DNA of 64,000 bases from JABDIY01 sp963803845 (GTDB taxonomy: Bacteria; Actinomycetota; Acidimicrobiia; Acidimicrobiales; SZUA-35), in assembly GCA_963803845.1 (NCBI GenBank), contig CAWDNZ010000004.1:186001-250000 (forward strand), given 5' to 3'. Position 1 is the first letter of the stretch. Each line of letters opens with the position of its first letter. Below the pieces are notes generated by a model that made no database searches, was not told the origin of the DNA, and saw only the letters and a list, made by a program, of their open reading frames with translations. Below, piece by piece: positions 18,417 through 27,401 of the stretch. Made by a program: the position numbers and the translations under genes.

Positions 18417-18469
18417 TTGACCGGGTTGTGGCGCGCTAGATAGAGTGCCGGTTTCTGGGAGCGCTCCCG
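18417..18469 (+). promoter_or_regulatory. GH3 promoter with CebR-type LacI operator
   Basis: TTGACC (18417-18422), an 18-nt spacer and TAGAGT (18441-18446) form a promoter. Ten nt downstream lies TGGGAGCGCTCCCG (18456-18469), 13 of 14 bases identical to the Streptomyces CebR box (TGGGAGCGCTCCCA), which is relieved by cellobiose. Its position across the expected transcription start fits repression. Confidence 0.75.
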
Positions 18470-18488
18470 GTATGAAAGGGAAGAAAAA

Positions 18489-20279
18489 GTGGCCGACAGC
18501 ACGCGGCGCTCCGCCAACGTCGATGATGCAGCTGTGACCAGCCTCGTGAGCGAGATGACATTGGCCGAGAAGGTCGGCCAAATGACTCAGGCCGAATACG
18601 GCAGCATCACACCCGATGAGGTGGCTGCCTGGTCGATTGGCTCAGTACTCAGCGGCGGGGGTGGCAACCCAGGCGACGGCTCGGCCCGTGAGTGGCGTGC
18701 CTTGGTCGAGTCCTACGTTGCGGGGTCACGACAGAGCCGTCTTGGTGTCCCGATTCTGTATGGCACAGACGCAGTGCATGGTCACAACAACGTCCTGGAT
18801 GCGACTATCTTCCCGCACAACATCGGTCTGGGTGCCGCAGCAGACCCCTCACTGATGCATTCTGTTGCCCGCGCCGCGGCGTTGGAGACGGCAGCGACCG
18901 GCGCCAGATGGTCATTCGCTCCATGTCTGGCCGTTCCCCAAGACATCCGGTGGGGTCGAACCTATGAGGGCTTCTCCCAGGATCCCGAGTTGGTCGCCGC
19001 CCTCGGTAGCGCTGCGGTAGAGGGCTGGCACGGCGACGATCTCGCCGGAACCGGTGTGCTCGCGTGCGCCAAGCACTACGTCGGCGAAGGAGCCATGGTG
19101 TGGGGCAGCGCCGGCAAACACAACCATCCGTGGATCGACTGGTGGGACGCGTGGAATGGCTGCTGGCAGATCGATCAAGGAGACGCTCCGATAGGCGAAG
19201 CGGAGCTCCGACGTGTTCACCTGGCTCCGTTCGTCGCAGCGATCGAGGCGGGCGCCCTCACCGTCATGGCGTGTTACGGCTCGTGGCGCGGTCGGCGTGT
19301 GCACGGTCATCGTTATCTCCTGACCGATGTGCTCAAGGGCGAGCTCGGCTTCGGTGGCTTCGTGGTGTCGGACTGGATGGCGGTCGATCAGCTCGACGCC
19401 GACTACGCCGTCGCGATCGAGCAGGCTGTCAATGCCGGCATCGACATGGTGATGGTTCCTTTCGACTACCAACGGTTCATCACCACGGTGGTGGACCTCG
19501 TGGAGTCCGGGCGAATCACGCAAGAACGAATCGACGATTCGGTCGGTCGGATCCTGTACGTCAAGTCCGAGCTCGGGCTTCTCACTGAACCGTCGAGCAA
19601 TCCCGCTCACCTCGACGTGATCGGATGCGACGAACATCGCGATCTGTCACGAGAAGCAGTTCGGGCCTCGGCCGTTGTGCTCACCGATAACGGCGCGCTC
19701 CCGATACCCCAGACGGCGGTCCTCGCTGCCGGTGATGCGTTGGACGACATCGGTCTTGCGTGTGGCGGCTGGACGATCTCGTGGACTGGCTCAGCGGGTC
19801 CTACGACCAAGGGCACAACGATCCTCGACGGGCTCCGCCGTCTCTTGGGCCCCACTAGCGTGCACTACGACCGTGACGGTGATTTCCGGACCGCTACCGA
19901 GTCGTATGGCATCGTGGCGATCCACGAGGTCCCCTACGCCGAGGGTGGCGGCGACCGTGCCGATCTATCGGTCGACCAGGATCAACTGGAGCTCGTCCAG
20001 CGAATTCGAGACCGAGTCGAGGTCCTCGTCGTCGTCATCATCTCGGGCCGCCCGCTCCTGATTGAACCCATCGTGGAGATCGCTGACGCCGTCGTCGCTT
20101 GCTGGCTTCCCGGAACCGAAGCCGACGGGATCGCAGAAGTGCTCACCGGTGCCGCACCGTTCACCGGCCGATTGCCTGTGGTTTGGCCGCGCGACGTCAC
20201 CCAGATCGCGGCTCCGGTCGATCCAAGTTCGAGTCCACCGGCCTGGCCCATCGGCCACGCTGCAACTTCAGCGAGGTGA
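18489..20279 (+). CDS. Glycoside hydrolase family 3 beta-glucosidase
   Basis: 596 aa with an N-terminal GH3 barrel and the C-terminal alpha/beta sandwich. The nucleophile is Asp295 in GGFVVSDWMAVDQL. The probable acid/base is Glu485 in VPYAEGGGDRADL. The substrate pocket motif GTDAVHGHNN and KHYVGEGA are present. No signal peptide, so likely intracellular, hydrolysing imported cellobiose or short beta-glucans; this matches the CebR-type operator. GTG start after GGGAAG. Confidence 0.88.
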   Translation: MADSTRRSANVDDAAVTSLVSEMTLAEKVGQMTQAEYGSITPDEVAAWSIGSVLSGGGGNPGDGSAREWRALVESYVAGSRQSRLGVPILYGTDAVHGHNNVLDATIFPHNIGLGAAADPSLMHSVARAAALETAATGARWSFAPCLAVPQDIRWGRTYEGFSQDPELVAALGSAAVEGWHGDDLAGTGVLACAKHYVGEGAMVWGSAGKHNHPWIDWWDAWNGCWQIDQGDAPIGEAELRRVHLAPFVAAIEAGALTVMACYGSWRGRRVHGHRYLLTDVLKGELGFGGFVVSDWMAVDQLDADYAVAIEQAVNAGIDMVMVPFDYQRFITTVVDLVESGRITQERIDDSVGRILYVKSELGLLTEPSSNPAHLDVIGCDEHRDLSREAVRASAVVLTDNGALPIPQTAVLAAGDALDDIGLACGGWTISWTGSAGPTTKGTTILDGLRRLLGPTSVHYDRDGDFRTATESYGIVAIHEVPYAEGGGDRADLSVDQDQLELVQRIRDRVEVLVVVIISGRPLLIEPIVEIADAVVACWLPGTEADGIAEVLTGAAPFTGRLPVVWPRDVTQIAAPVDPSSSPPAWPIGHAATSAR

Positions 20280-20333
20280 CCAGGGTGGCGACCGCTCCGC
20301 CCCGCGTCCCGCTGATCTCAGTGCCGAAGACTC

Positions 20334-20759
20334 TCAGTCGGAGACATCGGCAACCGCCGTGACCCGGGTCGGGGTGAGCCGTACGAGCAGTTCGCCCGTA
20401 CTGCTGTTGCGGGCACCGAACTCCTCGGCCCGATCGGCGCCCATGTAGCGACCACCGATCTCGGTTGCCGCGGCCCGGACCCGCTCCAGGTCGTCGTCAA
20501 AGGTGACGTTGCCATCGATCTTGACAAAGGAATAGGGCGGAGCCTGGTCGTCGACAACAAGGCAGGCGCGACCCTCCCGACGTAGCGCCTTCGCCTTACC
20601 CGCCGACTCATGAGTGTTGAAGATGACATCATCGCCATCGAGCACGAACCAGATCGGTGCCACATGAGGACGGCCGTCCTTGCCCACCCAAGCCAACTTC
20701 CCCGTGCGGGTGCCCTCGAGGAGGAATTCGGTGGCTTCACCGGAAGTCATTTCGCGCAT
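20334..20759 (-). CDS. F420/FMN-dependent PPOX-class oxidoreductase
   Basis: 141 aa split-barrel protein (MREMTSGEATEFLLEGTRTG; WVGKDGRPHVAPIWFVLDGD) resembling the actinobacterial PPOX class of F420-dependent enzymes. The open frame continues upstream into the out-of-frame 3' end of the neighbouring YdeI-like gene, but the flavoprotein fold begins at the ATG at 20759. Probably reduces a small organic substrate; substrate unknown. Confidence 0.8.
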   Translation of the reverse strand: MREMTSGEATEFLLEGTRTGKLAWVGKDGRPHVAPIWFVLDGDDVIFNTHESAGKAKALRREGRACLVVDDQAPPYSFVKIDGNVTFDDDLERVRAAATEIGGRYMGADRAEEFGARNSSTGELLVRLTPTRVTAVADVSD

Positions 20760-20802
20760 GTCGAAGCGTAACGCCAGTCCCCCAACCAAGGCCGGCGCAC
20801 GG

Positions 20803-21395
20803 CTACAGGTAACTGAATGGGGTCTCGTTGTTGGCTGCGGCCCGGGCTGTTTTGGCGATTCGGTCGGCCCGAGTCGTGGCGCGCTTCGCCTGTTTGATCC
20901 AAAACAACACGCCCTGCTTCTTGGTGTTGGAAAATGCGTCGAAGTTCCTCCGGGCGTCGCCAAGGCCCGACAATGCCGCAGAAAGATCGTCGGGCACCAC
21001 CATGGCTTCGACATCGACGAGGAACTCCCACGCACCGTTTTCCTTTGCTGGGCAATGGCCGCTTCACCCGCATCAGCCATCAGGCCCTCGCTGCGCAGCC
21101 GGGCGACCCGTTCCTTGTTGACGGCGTTCCAGTTTCCAGTGGGTTTCCGCTTGGAGAAGTACTGCCGGTACGTGTGATCGTCCATGCGCTGCACCTTGGA
21201 GTCGATCCAGCCGAAACAGAGCGCCTCCAGAACCGCAGATTCGTAGTCGAGAGTGGTTTTGGGTGAGTGCTTCTTGTGGAAGATGAGCCAGATCGAATCA
21301 CGCGTCTCGTGGTGTTCCGCGAGCCACGCCCGCCACGATGCGCGATCGGGGCACTCGAGCTGGTCTTCTGGGTTTGGAACGTTCTTGTAGGCCAT
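20803..21395 (-). pseudogene. YdeI/OmpD-associated family gene with a single-base frameshift
   Basis: The first part (from ATG 21395, MAYKNVPNPEDQLECPDR, SIWLIFHKKH, LCFGWIDSKVQ) and the last part (PDDLSAALSGLGDARRNFDA, WIKQAKRATTRADRI, ending at 20803) together make a complete YdeI-like protein of about 197 aa. They are in different frames. Adding one A in the AAA run at 21044-21046 (CAGCAAAGGAAAAC on the coding strand) restores one reading frame. Either a real inactivating deletion or a homopolymer sequencing error. Confidence 0.8.
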
Positions 21396-21435
21396 CGTCC
21401 AACTCTTGATCAGCGAGCCCGTGTTCGAGCTGACG

Positions 21436-22332
21436 CTACCGGTTCAGCGTTCCAACATTGACAACCGGGGTTGTAGGGCTGTCGCTGGCGATCACCGTCA
21501 TCAAGTTCGAAGCGAACGTGGCCCGACGATCAGCGTCGAGCGGAATCGAGTCGCCCCCGTCCTCGCCTTCTGCGAGCCCGCGAACCGCATCGCGAACCAT
21601 GAGCACCGCACCTTCCACGATCTTGGCTCGAGCCGCGACGATCGCAGATGCCTGCTGGCGCCGAAGCATGGCCTCGGCTATCTCGGGCGCATAGGCGAGG
21701 TCGGTGATGCGGGCCTCGAGGATCTCGACGCCGGCCTCGATCGCTCGTTCCTGGAGCTCGATGAGCAGGTTGGCGTTGACCTCGCTGGTGTCACCGATGA
21801 GTGTGGTCACGTCGCTCTCTTCGAAGGCGTCGTAGGGGTAAGAGCGGGCTAGTTGTCGAACCGCGGACTCCGATTGCGTTTCCACGTACGAGGTGAAGTC
21901 GTCGACCGCGAAAACCGAGCGGGCGGTGTCCACGACTCGCCATACAACCACAGCTGCGATCTCGATCGGATTGCCGCGGGCGTCGTTCACCTTCGAGGTT
22001 TGGGTGGTGAAGTTTCGGACTCGAAGCGAGATCTTCCTCGTCAGGTACAACGGGTTCGTGATCCGCAAGCCGGGCGTCAGGTCGGTCCCGCGGTAGTCAC
22101 CGAAGAATGTGTGGACTGCCCCTTGGTTCGGCTGGACGGTGTAGAAGCTGACGGCAATGATCGCCACGATGATCGCGCCAACGACGGCCACGACGAGAAG
22201 GACGAGGTTGTCCGCCGCGAGGCCCCCAAGGAAGAGCGCGGCGGTGGCCAGGGCAAGCAGAAAGCCGCCGACCAACCACGGCACTCCCCCAAGCGATTGG
22301 GCCGGCGACTCGGTCAGCGATTCCTTCAACAT
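21436..22332 (-). CDS. SPFH/band 7 domain membrane protein
   Basis: 298 aa. Two hydrophobic segments (about 20-43 and 46-66) are followed by a band 7/SPFH domain (VQPNQGAVHTFFGDYRGTD, VVWRVVDTARSVFAVDDF) and a helical region (AYAPEIAEAMLRRQQASAIV) typical of slipin/stomatin-like proteins. These oligomerise into membrane scaffolds. No NfeD-type partner gene is adjacent. Confidence 0.85.
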   Translation of the reverse strand: MLKESLTESPAQSLGGVPWLVGGFLLALATAALFLGGLAADNLVLLVVAVVGAIIVAIIAVSFYTVQPNQGAVHTFFGDYRGTDLTPGLRITNPLYLTRKISLRVRNFTTQTSKVNDARGNPIEIAAVVVWRVVDTARSVFAVDDFTSYVETQSESAVRQLARSYPYDAFEESDVTTLIGDTSEVNANLLIELQERAIEAGVEILEARITDLAYAPEIAEAMLRRQQASAIVAARAKIVEGAVLMVRDAVRGLAEGEDGGDSIPLDADRRATFASNLMTVIASDSPTTPVVNVGTLNR

Positions 22333-22566
22333 CAGGTCCTACCTTTCGGGTTGACGAACCTACGCGAGTGTTTCCTGAAATGCCTGCGCCCTGGTAGTGC
22401 CTTACGTCCCGGCCTGCCCGCGACCGAGCGCGACACGATCCCGAAGTGTTGCTCTCCAGTGGAAGCTCGAGGCCGCTACATCCGCGTCGCTGGACCAGCA
22501 CCACTGCGCAACCGCAGGTTTCCGGCGACGTGGTCGGCAGAGATCACAGGTACGTGGAGCGGTAAC

Positions 22567-23616
22567 GTGTTCGAGATGCGGCGCAACGAGATGCAGCACA
22601 GGGCAACCGGCATAGCCAAGAAGGGGCTTCTCCTCTGCTCGGCGGGTCTGGTCGCGGCAACGCTCACGGGATGCAGCAGCGATAGTCCCGATAGCGAGCC
22701 GGTCTCGCAGATCCAGGAGGGCTTCGACGTCCAGGGGCACCGGGGGGCACGGGGCCTGCGTCCCGAGAACACCCTCCCCGCCTTCGAAGCGGCACTCGAC
22801 CTGGGAGTTACAACTCTCGAACTCGACCTGCACTTCACCGCCGACGGGCAGCTTGTCGTGTGGCACGATCCGGTGATCGAGGCGGGCAAGTGCGGGCTGA
22901 GCGACGGTGCTCCGCCAGCCGTTCCCGATCCTGATGACCCGGCCGCACACGAGCACCGAGCGATCGCCAGGCTGACAGTCGAACAACTCGGGTGGTTCCA
23001 GTGCGATCGGAACCCAGACGAAGGGGCATACCCCGATCAGAGGGCTGAGGCGTCAGAGCTTGCTGGGTACGACTATCGGGTGGTGACGCTGGCCGAGCTA
23101 CTCGAATTTGTTCGGAGCTACGCCGAATCCGATCTGAAGACCGCAACCCAACGGGAGAACGCAGACCGCGTGGGTTTCAATGTGGAAACAAAACGGCGGC
23201 CGGACGATCCCTCAACCATCGGAGATGGATTCGATGGCGTGAACGCAGGGCCATTCGAACTGGCCCTGCTCGACCTGGTCGACCGCGTCGAACTGGGCGA
23301 TCGCCTCACGGTGCAGAGTTTCGATCCTCGATCCCTGAGAGCCGTGCACGCAATCGATCCCAACATCCGCCTGGCGGCGCTCACCTTCACCTCCACCAGA
23401 CTCGACGACCTCGTCGCCTTTGGGGCGACGGTATGGTCGCCAAGTGCTTCAACCCTGACCGCTCAACGAATCGACGACGCTCACGAGATCGGGCTCGAAG
23501 TCATCCCGTGGACGGTGAACGACCCGATCGAAATGAATGAGCTGATCTCATGGGGAGTCGACGGGATCATCACCGACCGGCCCGACCTGCTGTTGGAAAC
23601 GATCGACCGACCGTAG
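22567..23616 (+). CDS. Glycerophosphodiester phosphodiesterase, lipoprotein
   Basis: About 349 aa. The lipoprotein signal ends LTGC (Cys36). The catalytic GDPD core starts with QGHRGARGLRPENTLPAFE (His58) and TLELDLHFTADGQLVVWHD, providing the His-Glu-Asp-His residues, and ends with NDPIEMNELISWGVDGIITD. It hydrolyses glycerophosphodiesters to glycerol 3-phosphate outside the membrane. I chose GTG 22567 because GGAG lies 7 nt upstream; ATG 22576 is close by. The frame opens much earlier but that part is not coding. Confidence 0.87.
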   Translation: MFEMRRNEMQHRATGIAKKGLLLCSAGLVAATLTGCSSDSPDSEPVSQIQEGFDVQGHRGARGLRPENTLPAFEAALDLGVTTLELDLHFTADGQLVVWHDPVIEAGKCGLSDGAPPAVPDPDDPAAHEHRAIARLTVEQLGWFQCDRNPDEGAYPDQRAEASELAGYDYRVVTLAELLEFVRSYAESDLKTATQRENADRVGFNVETKRRPDDPSTIGDGFDGVNAGPFELALLDLVDRVELGDRLTVQSFDPRSLRAVHAIDPNIRLAALTFTSTRLDDLVAFGATVWSPSASTLTAQRIDDAHEIGLEVIPWTVNDPIEMNELISWGVDGIITDRPDLLLETIDRP

Positions 23617-23640
23617 GGGTTCTCAGTCGCCGGGGCGACG

Positions 23641-23721
23641 ACCATCTGAACCGTTGCTGAGCAACGGTTTCGGCGCGTCTCGATCGGCTGGCAACGGTTT
23701 GTGTGCGTGTCGCGACAGCTT
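23641..23721. repeat. Intergenic inverted array of 30-bp units, copy B
   Basis: Partial left unit, hairpin AACCGTTGC-TGA-GCAACGGTT (23649-23669), then two right-facing 30-bp units starting CAACGGTTT at 23662 and 23692. It sits between the convergent GDPD and CDF genes. Confidence 0.8.
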
Positions 23722-23749
23722 CAACGCCGCCCATAGGGCGAATTCGAGG

Positions 23750-24535
23750 TCAGGTGGCGATTCTGAGAATCCGACGGGCTCCGTTGGCGACGATGGCGAA
23801 GATGAAGGCACCCGCCGCCAGATCTGGAAACGCCGAATCGGTGACCGCAACTGCGATCGCAGCAACGATGACGAGGGCGTTGACCTTGATGTCGTTGGCG
23901 GTGAAGATCCAGCTCGCTTGGATGTGGGCTTCGCCGGTCTTGATCCGGCTGATCACCGCCATCGTGGCGATGTTGCCGGCCAGTGCCAGCAGGGAAACAA
24001 CGATCATCGTCGTCGTCTCCGGTGGACCGCTCTCGGTGATGAACCGGCGTAGGACTTCAACCAACCCGACGACGGCGAGACCGAACTGGAGGTATCCACT
24101 GGTGCGGGCCAGCCGCTTCTTGCGCAGTCCGCTCTTACCTACAGCGGCAAGGCTCAGAGCGTACACGGATGCGTCGGCGCCCATGTCGAGCCCGTCTGCG
24201 ATAAGGCCCATCGAACGACTGACGAGACCGAACCCGAGCTCGCCGACGAACAAGATGGCATTGATCACCAGTGCGATTCGGAGCCCGGTTCGTTCCCGAT
24301 CTTCATCGACCGGCGCTGCGATGGTGCCGCCGTCGCCGAGGTGGGTGGTGCCGAGGTCGAGGGATTCCAGTGCGGCTGCGATGGTGGTCGGCTCGAGGTT
24401 GTGCTCGATGGCGACCTCACGTTTATGAAGATCGACTGCGATGCGTGAGATGCCGTCGAGTCCGTGGAGGCTCATCCGCACCAGCTCTTCCTCGGCTGCA
24501 CAATCCATGTTGGCGATGCGGAACCGGCTGATCAT
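23750..24535 (-). CDS. Cation efflux (CDF-like) protein with degenerate HMA N-terminus
   Basis: 261 aa. Residues 1-65 resemble a heavy-metal-associated domain but keep only one cysteine (NMDCAAEEEL in place of MxCxxC). Five to six membrane segments follow, with the CDF-like GLIADGLDMGADASVYAL carrying the Asp pair of the transport site. It is shorter than canonical CDF transporters and lacks their cytoplasmic C-terminal domain. Probably exports a divalent metal; the ion is unknown. Confidence 0.78.
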   Translation of the reverse strand: MISRFRIANMDCAAEEELVRMSLHGLDGISRIAVDLHKREVAIEHNLEPTTIAAALESLDLGTTHLGDGGTIAAPVDEDRERTGLRIALVINAILFVGELGFGLVSRSMGLIADGLDMGADASVYALSLAAVGKSGLRKKRLARTSGYLQFGLAVVGLVEVLRRFITESGPPETTTMIVVSLLALAGNIATMAVISRIKTGEAHIQASWIFTANDIKVNALVIVAAIAVAVTDSAFPDLAAGAFIFAIVANGARRILRIAT

Positions 24536-24582
24536 GAGTCGCTCATGCGGGTGAGCGTAGCTATCCGGATGGCCGCCAGCTC

Positions 24583-24672
24583 TCGTCGAGGTGCGCGGAA
24601 ACGGTTGGTGAGCAACGGTTTGTGTGAGTCTCGATGGCGGGGCAACGGCTTCTGTGTGCCTCGGCGTCCGGC
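24583..24672. repeat. Intergenic inverted array of 30-bp units, copy C
   Basis: One left unit (24583-24612) faces two right units (24613-24642 and 24643-24672), each exactly 30 bp. Hairpin arms AAACGGTTG / CAACGGTTT have one mismatch. It lies between the divergent CDF and AbiEi-like genes. Confidence 0.8.
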
Positions 24673-24710
24673 GGGTGGAATCGGAGGTTCGTCTATTTAC
24701 CCTTGTTTAC

Positions 24711-25653
24711 GTGTCGGATCATCGTTGGCGCCAACTCGCTGCACTGGGCCAACGCCAGCATGGGTTGTCCACCACCGGCCAGATCCGAGCCGTTGGCTAC
24801 GGCGAACAGGAGCTGCGAACGCTCCTCTCAAAAGGTCTGATCACCCGCATCGAGCGGGGGCTCTATCGGATCACCGGGCATCGTGCCGGTTGGCGCAGCA
24901 CGCTCTTCGCCCATTGCTGGGCGACTCAGGGTCGTGCATTCGCCACCAGTGCTGCGATCCTGCACGGACTGGGATCCCCCGGTGACCTCTCTCCCGGATA
25001 TGCCGAGGTGGTTGTCCCCACCGCCCTCCGGCCCCGAACCCGAAACCGTCTGTTGATCCATCGCGGCACCCCGTGGGATCGGATCGGGACCATCGAGATC
25101 GATCACATCCCGATCATTCCGCTCCCCGAGGCGCTTGTGTCACTCGCTATGCACCACCCCTTCGGTGTCTTCCGCGCCGCCACGAACGCCGCCCGACGCC
25201 AACGACGGGTCAGCCTTGAACAGATCGAGCTCGCAGCCGCCCCCGTCCTCTCCACCCGAGCCCGCCATACCCGCACTCTTCGTCAGCGCGCTGGATCGAC
25301 TCGGCGGCCAGCCGACCCTCTCGCTCAGCGATTGGAGTGATGAATTCGCCGACTGGTGCCGGGCAGTGGGCTTCCCTCCGCCCGCACTCGAATACCGGAT
25401 CCTCGACCGCGCCGGCGCACTGATCGCCCAGGTGGACCTTTGCTGGCCAGACCTCGGGGTCGTGGTCGAGTTGGACAGCTGGGCGTGGCACCACGATCGC
25501 ACCTCGTTCGACCGAGATCGAACCTGCTACCGCCGGCTCACCGCGGCCGGCTGGAAAGTGCTGGCAATCACCTGGACCCAATGGACCAACGACCGCACCG
25601 GGATCGCGCGGGACCTCGCCGCCGCTCTGGGTCTACCGAACCCACTCGGCTGA
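24711..25653 (+). pseudogene. AbiEi-type HTH plus DUF559-type endonuclease-like protein, frameshifted
   Basis: The 5' part encodes an AbiEi-antitoxin-like N-terminus (STTGQIRAVGYGEQELRTLL, LITRIERGLYRI). The 3' part, in another frame, encodes a Vsr/DUF559-like fold (IAQVDLCWPDLGVVVELDSW, CYRRLTAAGWKVLAITW). Such fusions of about 300 aa are common in actinobacteria as single proteins, so the frames were probably joined near 25275-25295 (ARHTRTLR to ALDRLGGQ). One indel would restore it. Start uncertain (GTG 24711 or GTG 24675). Flanked on both sides by the 30-bp repeat arrays. Confidence 0.7.
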
Positions 25654-25662
25654 ATTCTCCTA

Positions 25663-25752
25663 TCACCGAGACACACGGAAACCGTTGACAGCACGCCCAC
25701 ATACACACAAATCGTTGGTCAGCAACGATTCGGCCTCGTCTCGCCGACCGGT
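25663..25752. repeat. Intergenic inverted array of 30-bp units, copy D
   Basis: Two left units (AAACCGTTG at 25679 and AAATCGTTG at 25709, 30 bp apart) face one right unit beginning CAACGATT at 25723. The central hairpin AATCGTTG / CAACGATT is perfect, and both arms differ from the other copies by a matching, compensatory change. Confidence 0.8.
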
Positions 25753-25758
25753 AGGCAT

Positions 25759-26667
25759 CTACGCACCAGGAATCTGAAAGACGACGACAACGGCGAACAT
25801 CGCAACGATGATCGACGCGAGCAGGGGCAGCACCAACGCCAGGCTCCGATCACCCTTGCGTACGGCGAGAATCAGGAAGATGAGGGCGCCGAACATCGCC
25901 ACACCGAGGAACGGGACCGGGACCAACACTGCGCACAGGACTGCGACGCGTCCTTCAAGGGTGGTAGGCAGAACCGAGTGACCCAGCAACGTCCAGCGGG
26001 GGGTCTCATCCGGCCGAGGTGGCAGGGACGTGATCAGCCGGATGCCGCCGATCAGCCCCACGAGCCCAACAACCAACGAGGCCAAGCCGATGGGCAAGAG
26101 GACCGAGGGCGCCAGAACTCCAAGCTGGACATCGGCCGATACCCCAGGCGAGCCGTCTGCGTTCATGACCACCAAAGCCCACTCGCCAGTCTGGATCGTC
26201 CAATCGAGAGTCTGTTCACCGCTGCCACTCACCGACGCTACCCAGAAACCCTGGGTCCCCGGAGCGGCAGGATCGGTGGTGCCCTCGTTCTTGGTGTACA
26301 CCACATCCTCGGCGTCGTTTTTGAAGAAGTCCCAGTCGGTGATCTCGTCGTGGGTGACGCCGTCGAGGTACTCGGCAACCGCATCGGTGGGAGCGATGCC
26401 CATGAAGATCATCTCGGATCCCGTCGCAACACCCTCCACCCGGACATCATCAGACGACGAGACGAACCAATATGTGGGCAGCTCGAGGTCGTCGGTGACC
26501 ACCGCACGCGACGACACCTCGATCGGCAACGGATCGGTCAAGTTGTACTCGCCAAGAAGGGAAGAGGAGAACAACGCCCCGACACCGTTCAGTACGAGGA
26601 ACAGCCCTACCACCACCAGCCCGGTTCCGAACCCGATCACCTTGGTTCTGCGTGTCACCGCAACCAC
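25759..26667 (-). CDS. Membrane protein of unknown function
   Basis: 302 aa. One N-terminal hydrophobic segment (about 10-34), an extracytoplasmic domain of about 150 aa (DDLELPTYWFVSSSDDVRVE; DFFKNDAEDVVYTKNEGT) and four C-terminal membrane segments from about 185. The layout resembles small actinobacterial membrane proteins with an external beta domain. I do not recognise a family. It is followed by repeat copy D. Confidence 0.6.
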   Translation of the reverse strand: MVAVTRRTKVIGFGTGLVVVGLFLVLNGVGALFSSSLLGEYNLTDPLPIEVSSRAVVTDDLELPTYWFVSSSDDVRVEGVATGSEMIFMGIAPTDAVAEYLDGVTHDEITDWDFFKNDAEDVVYTKNEGTTDPAAPGTQGFWVASVSGSGEQTLDWTIQTGEWALVVMNADGSPGVSADVQLGVLAPSVLLPIGLASLVVGLVGLIGGIRLITSLPPRPDETPRWTLLGHSVLPTTLEGRVAVLCAVLVPVPFLGVAMFGALIFLILAVRKGDRSLALVLPLLASIIVAMFAVVVVFQIPGA

Positions 26668-26786
26668 CTCTTTCGATAGGTCACCGACTGCGCTAGGTCA
26701 CCGACCGCGAAGTCGGATGTCTCTCCCTTCTTTATGCCACGTCCGCGTCGCTGCGACCAGTGCCGAAGGACCAGAACTCGTTCGGT

Positions 26787-27401
26787 TTAAAGCCAGCCTC
26801 GATCGCGGGCGATCACTGCGGCTTCCACGCTGGACCGGGCATGCGTCTTGGCCACGGCCGACGACAGGTAGTTGCGGACGGTGCCGGCCGAAAGGTTGAG
26901 GGTGCGGGCGAGCTCGGCAACGGGGCTACCGGTGAGCGCTTGGCTGAGAACGGCCCGCTCCCGGTCGGTGAGAGGATTCATTCCTTCAATCAGTGATTCG
27001 GTGGCGAGTGCGGGGTCCACGACGCGGAGCCCGGCGTGCACTCGACGCACGGCGTCGGCGAGCTCGTCGGCTGGGGTGTCTTTCACCACAAAGCCGGCGG
27101 CTCCGGCGTCGAGTGCTCGGCGAAGGTAGCCGGGCCGGCCGAAGGTGGTGACCACCAGCGTCTTCACCCCGGGAGCGTGCTCGGCCAGGAGTTCCACTAC
27201 TTCGATGCCTTGGAGGCCCGGCATCTCGATGTCGAGCAGTGCCACGTCCACCGGCGTTGCTCGGATCTGATCGAGCACTAGGTCGCCCCGATCCACCTGG
27301 GCCACCACCTCCAAGTCGGGTTCGCTGTCCAGAAGGGCAGCCATAGCTCCCCGCACCAGGGCCTGGTCGTCGGCCAGGAGAAGCCGGATCGGCTGGGTCA
27401 C
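26787..27401 (-). CDS. NarL/LuxR-family response regulator (DesR-like)
   Basis: 204 aa. Receiver domain with the acidic pair Asp11-Asp12, phosphorylation site Asp57 (LLDIEMPG), and Lys in FVVKDT; C-terminal LuxR helix-turn-helix (LTDRERAVLSQALTGSPVAE, LSAGTVRNYLSSAV). Its ATG overlaps the histidine kinase stop by 4 nt. With the ABC genes it forms a typical DesKR-ABC module, so it probably activates that transporter operon. Confidence 0.9.
   Translation of the reverse strand: MTQPIRLLLADDQALVRGAMAALLDSEPDLEVVAQVDRGDLVLDQIRATPVDVALLDIEMPGLQGIEVVELLAEHAPGVKTLVVTTFGRPGYLRRALDAGAAGFVVKDTPADELADAVRRVHAGLRVVDPALATESLIEGMNPLTDRERAVLSQALTGSPVAELARTLNLSAGTVRNYLSSAVAKTHARSSVEAAVIARDRGWL

Noticed and set aside
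21853..22566. Long upstream extension of the GDPD frame
   Set aside because: Antisense to the SPFH gene; the lipoprotein signal after 22567 gives a natural start.
15372..25752. 30-bp repeat units interpreted as CRISPR
   Set aside because: Units are contiguous with no spacers, alternate in orientation, and no cas genes are present.
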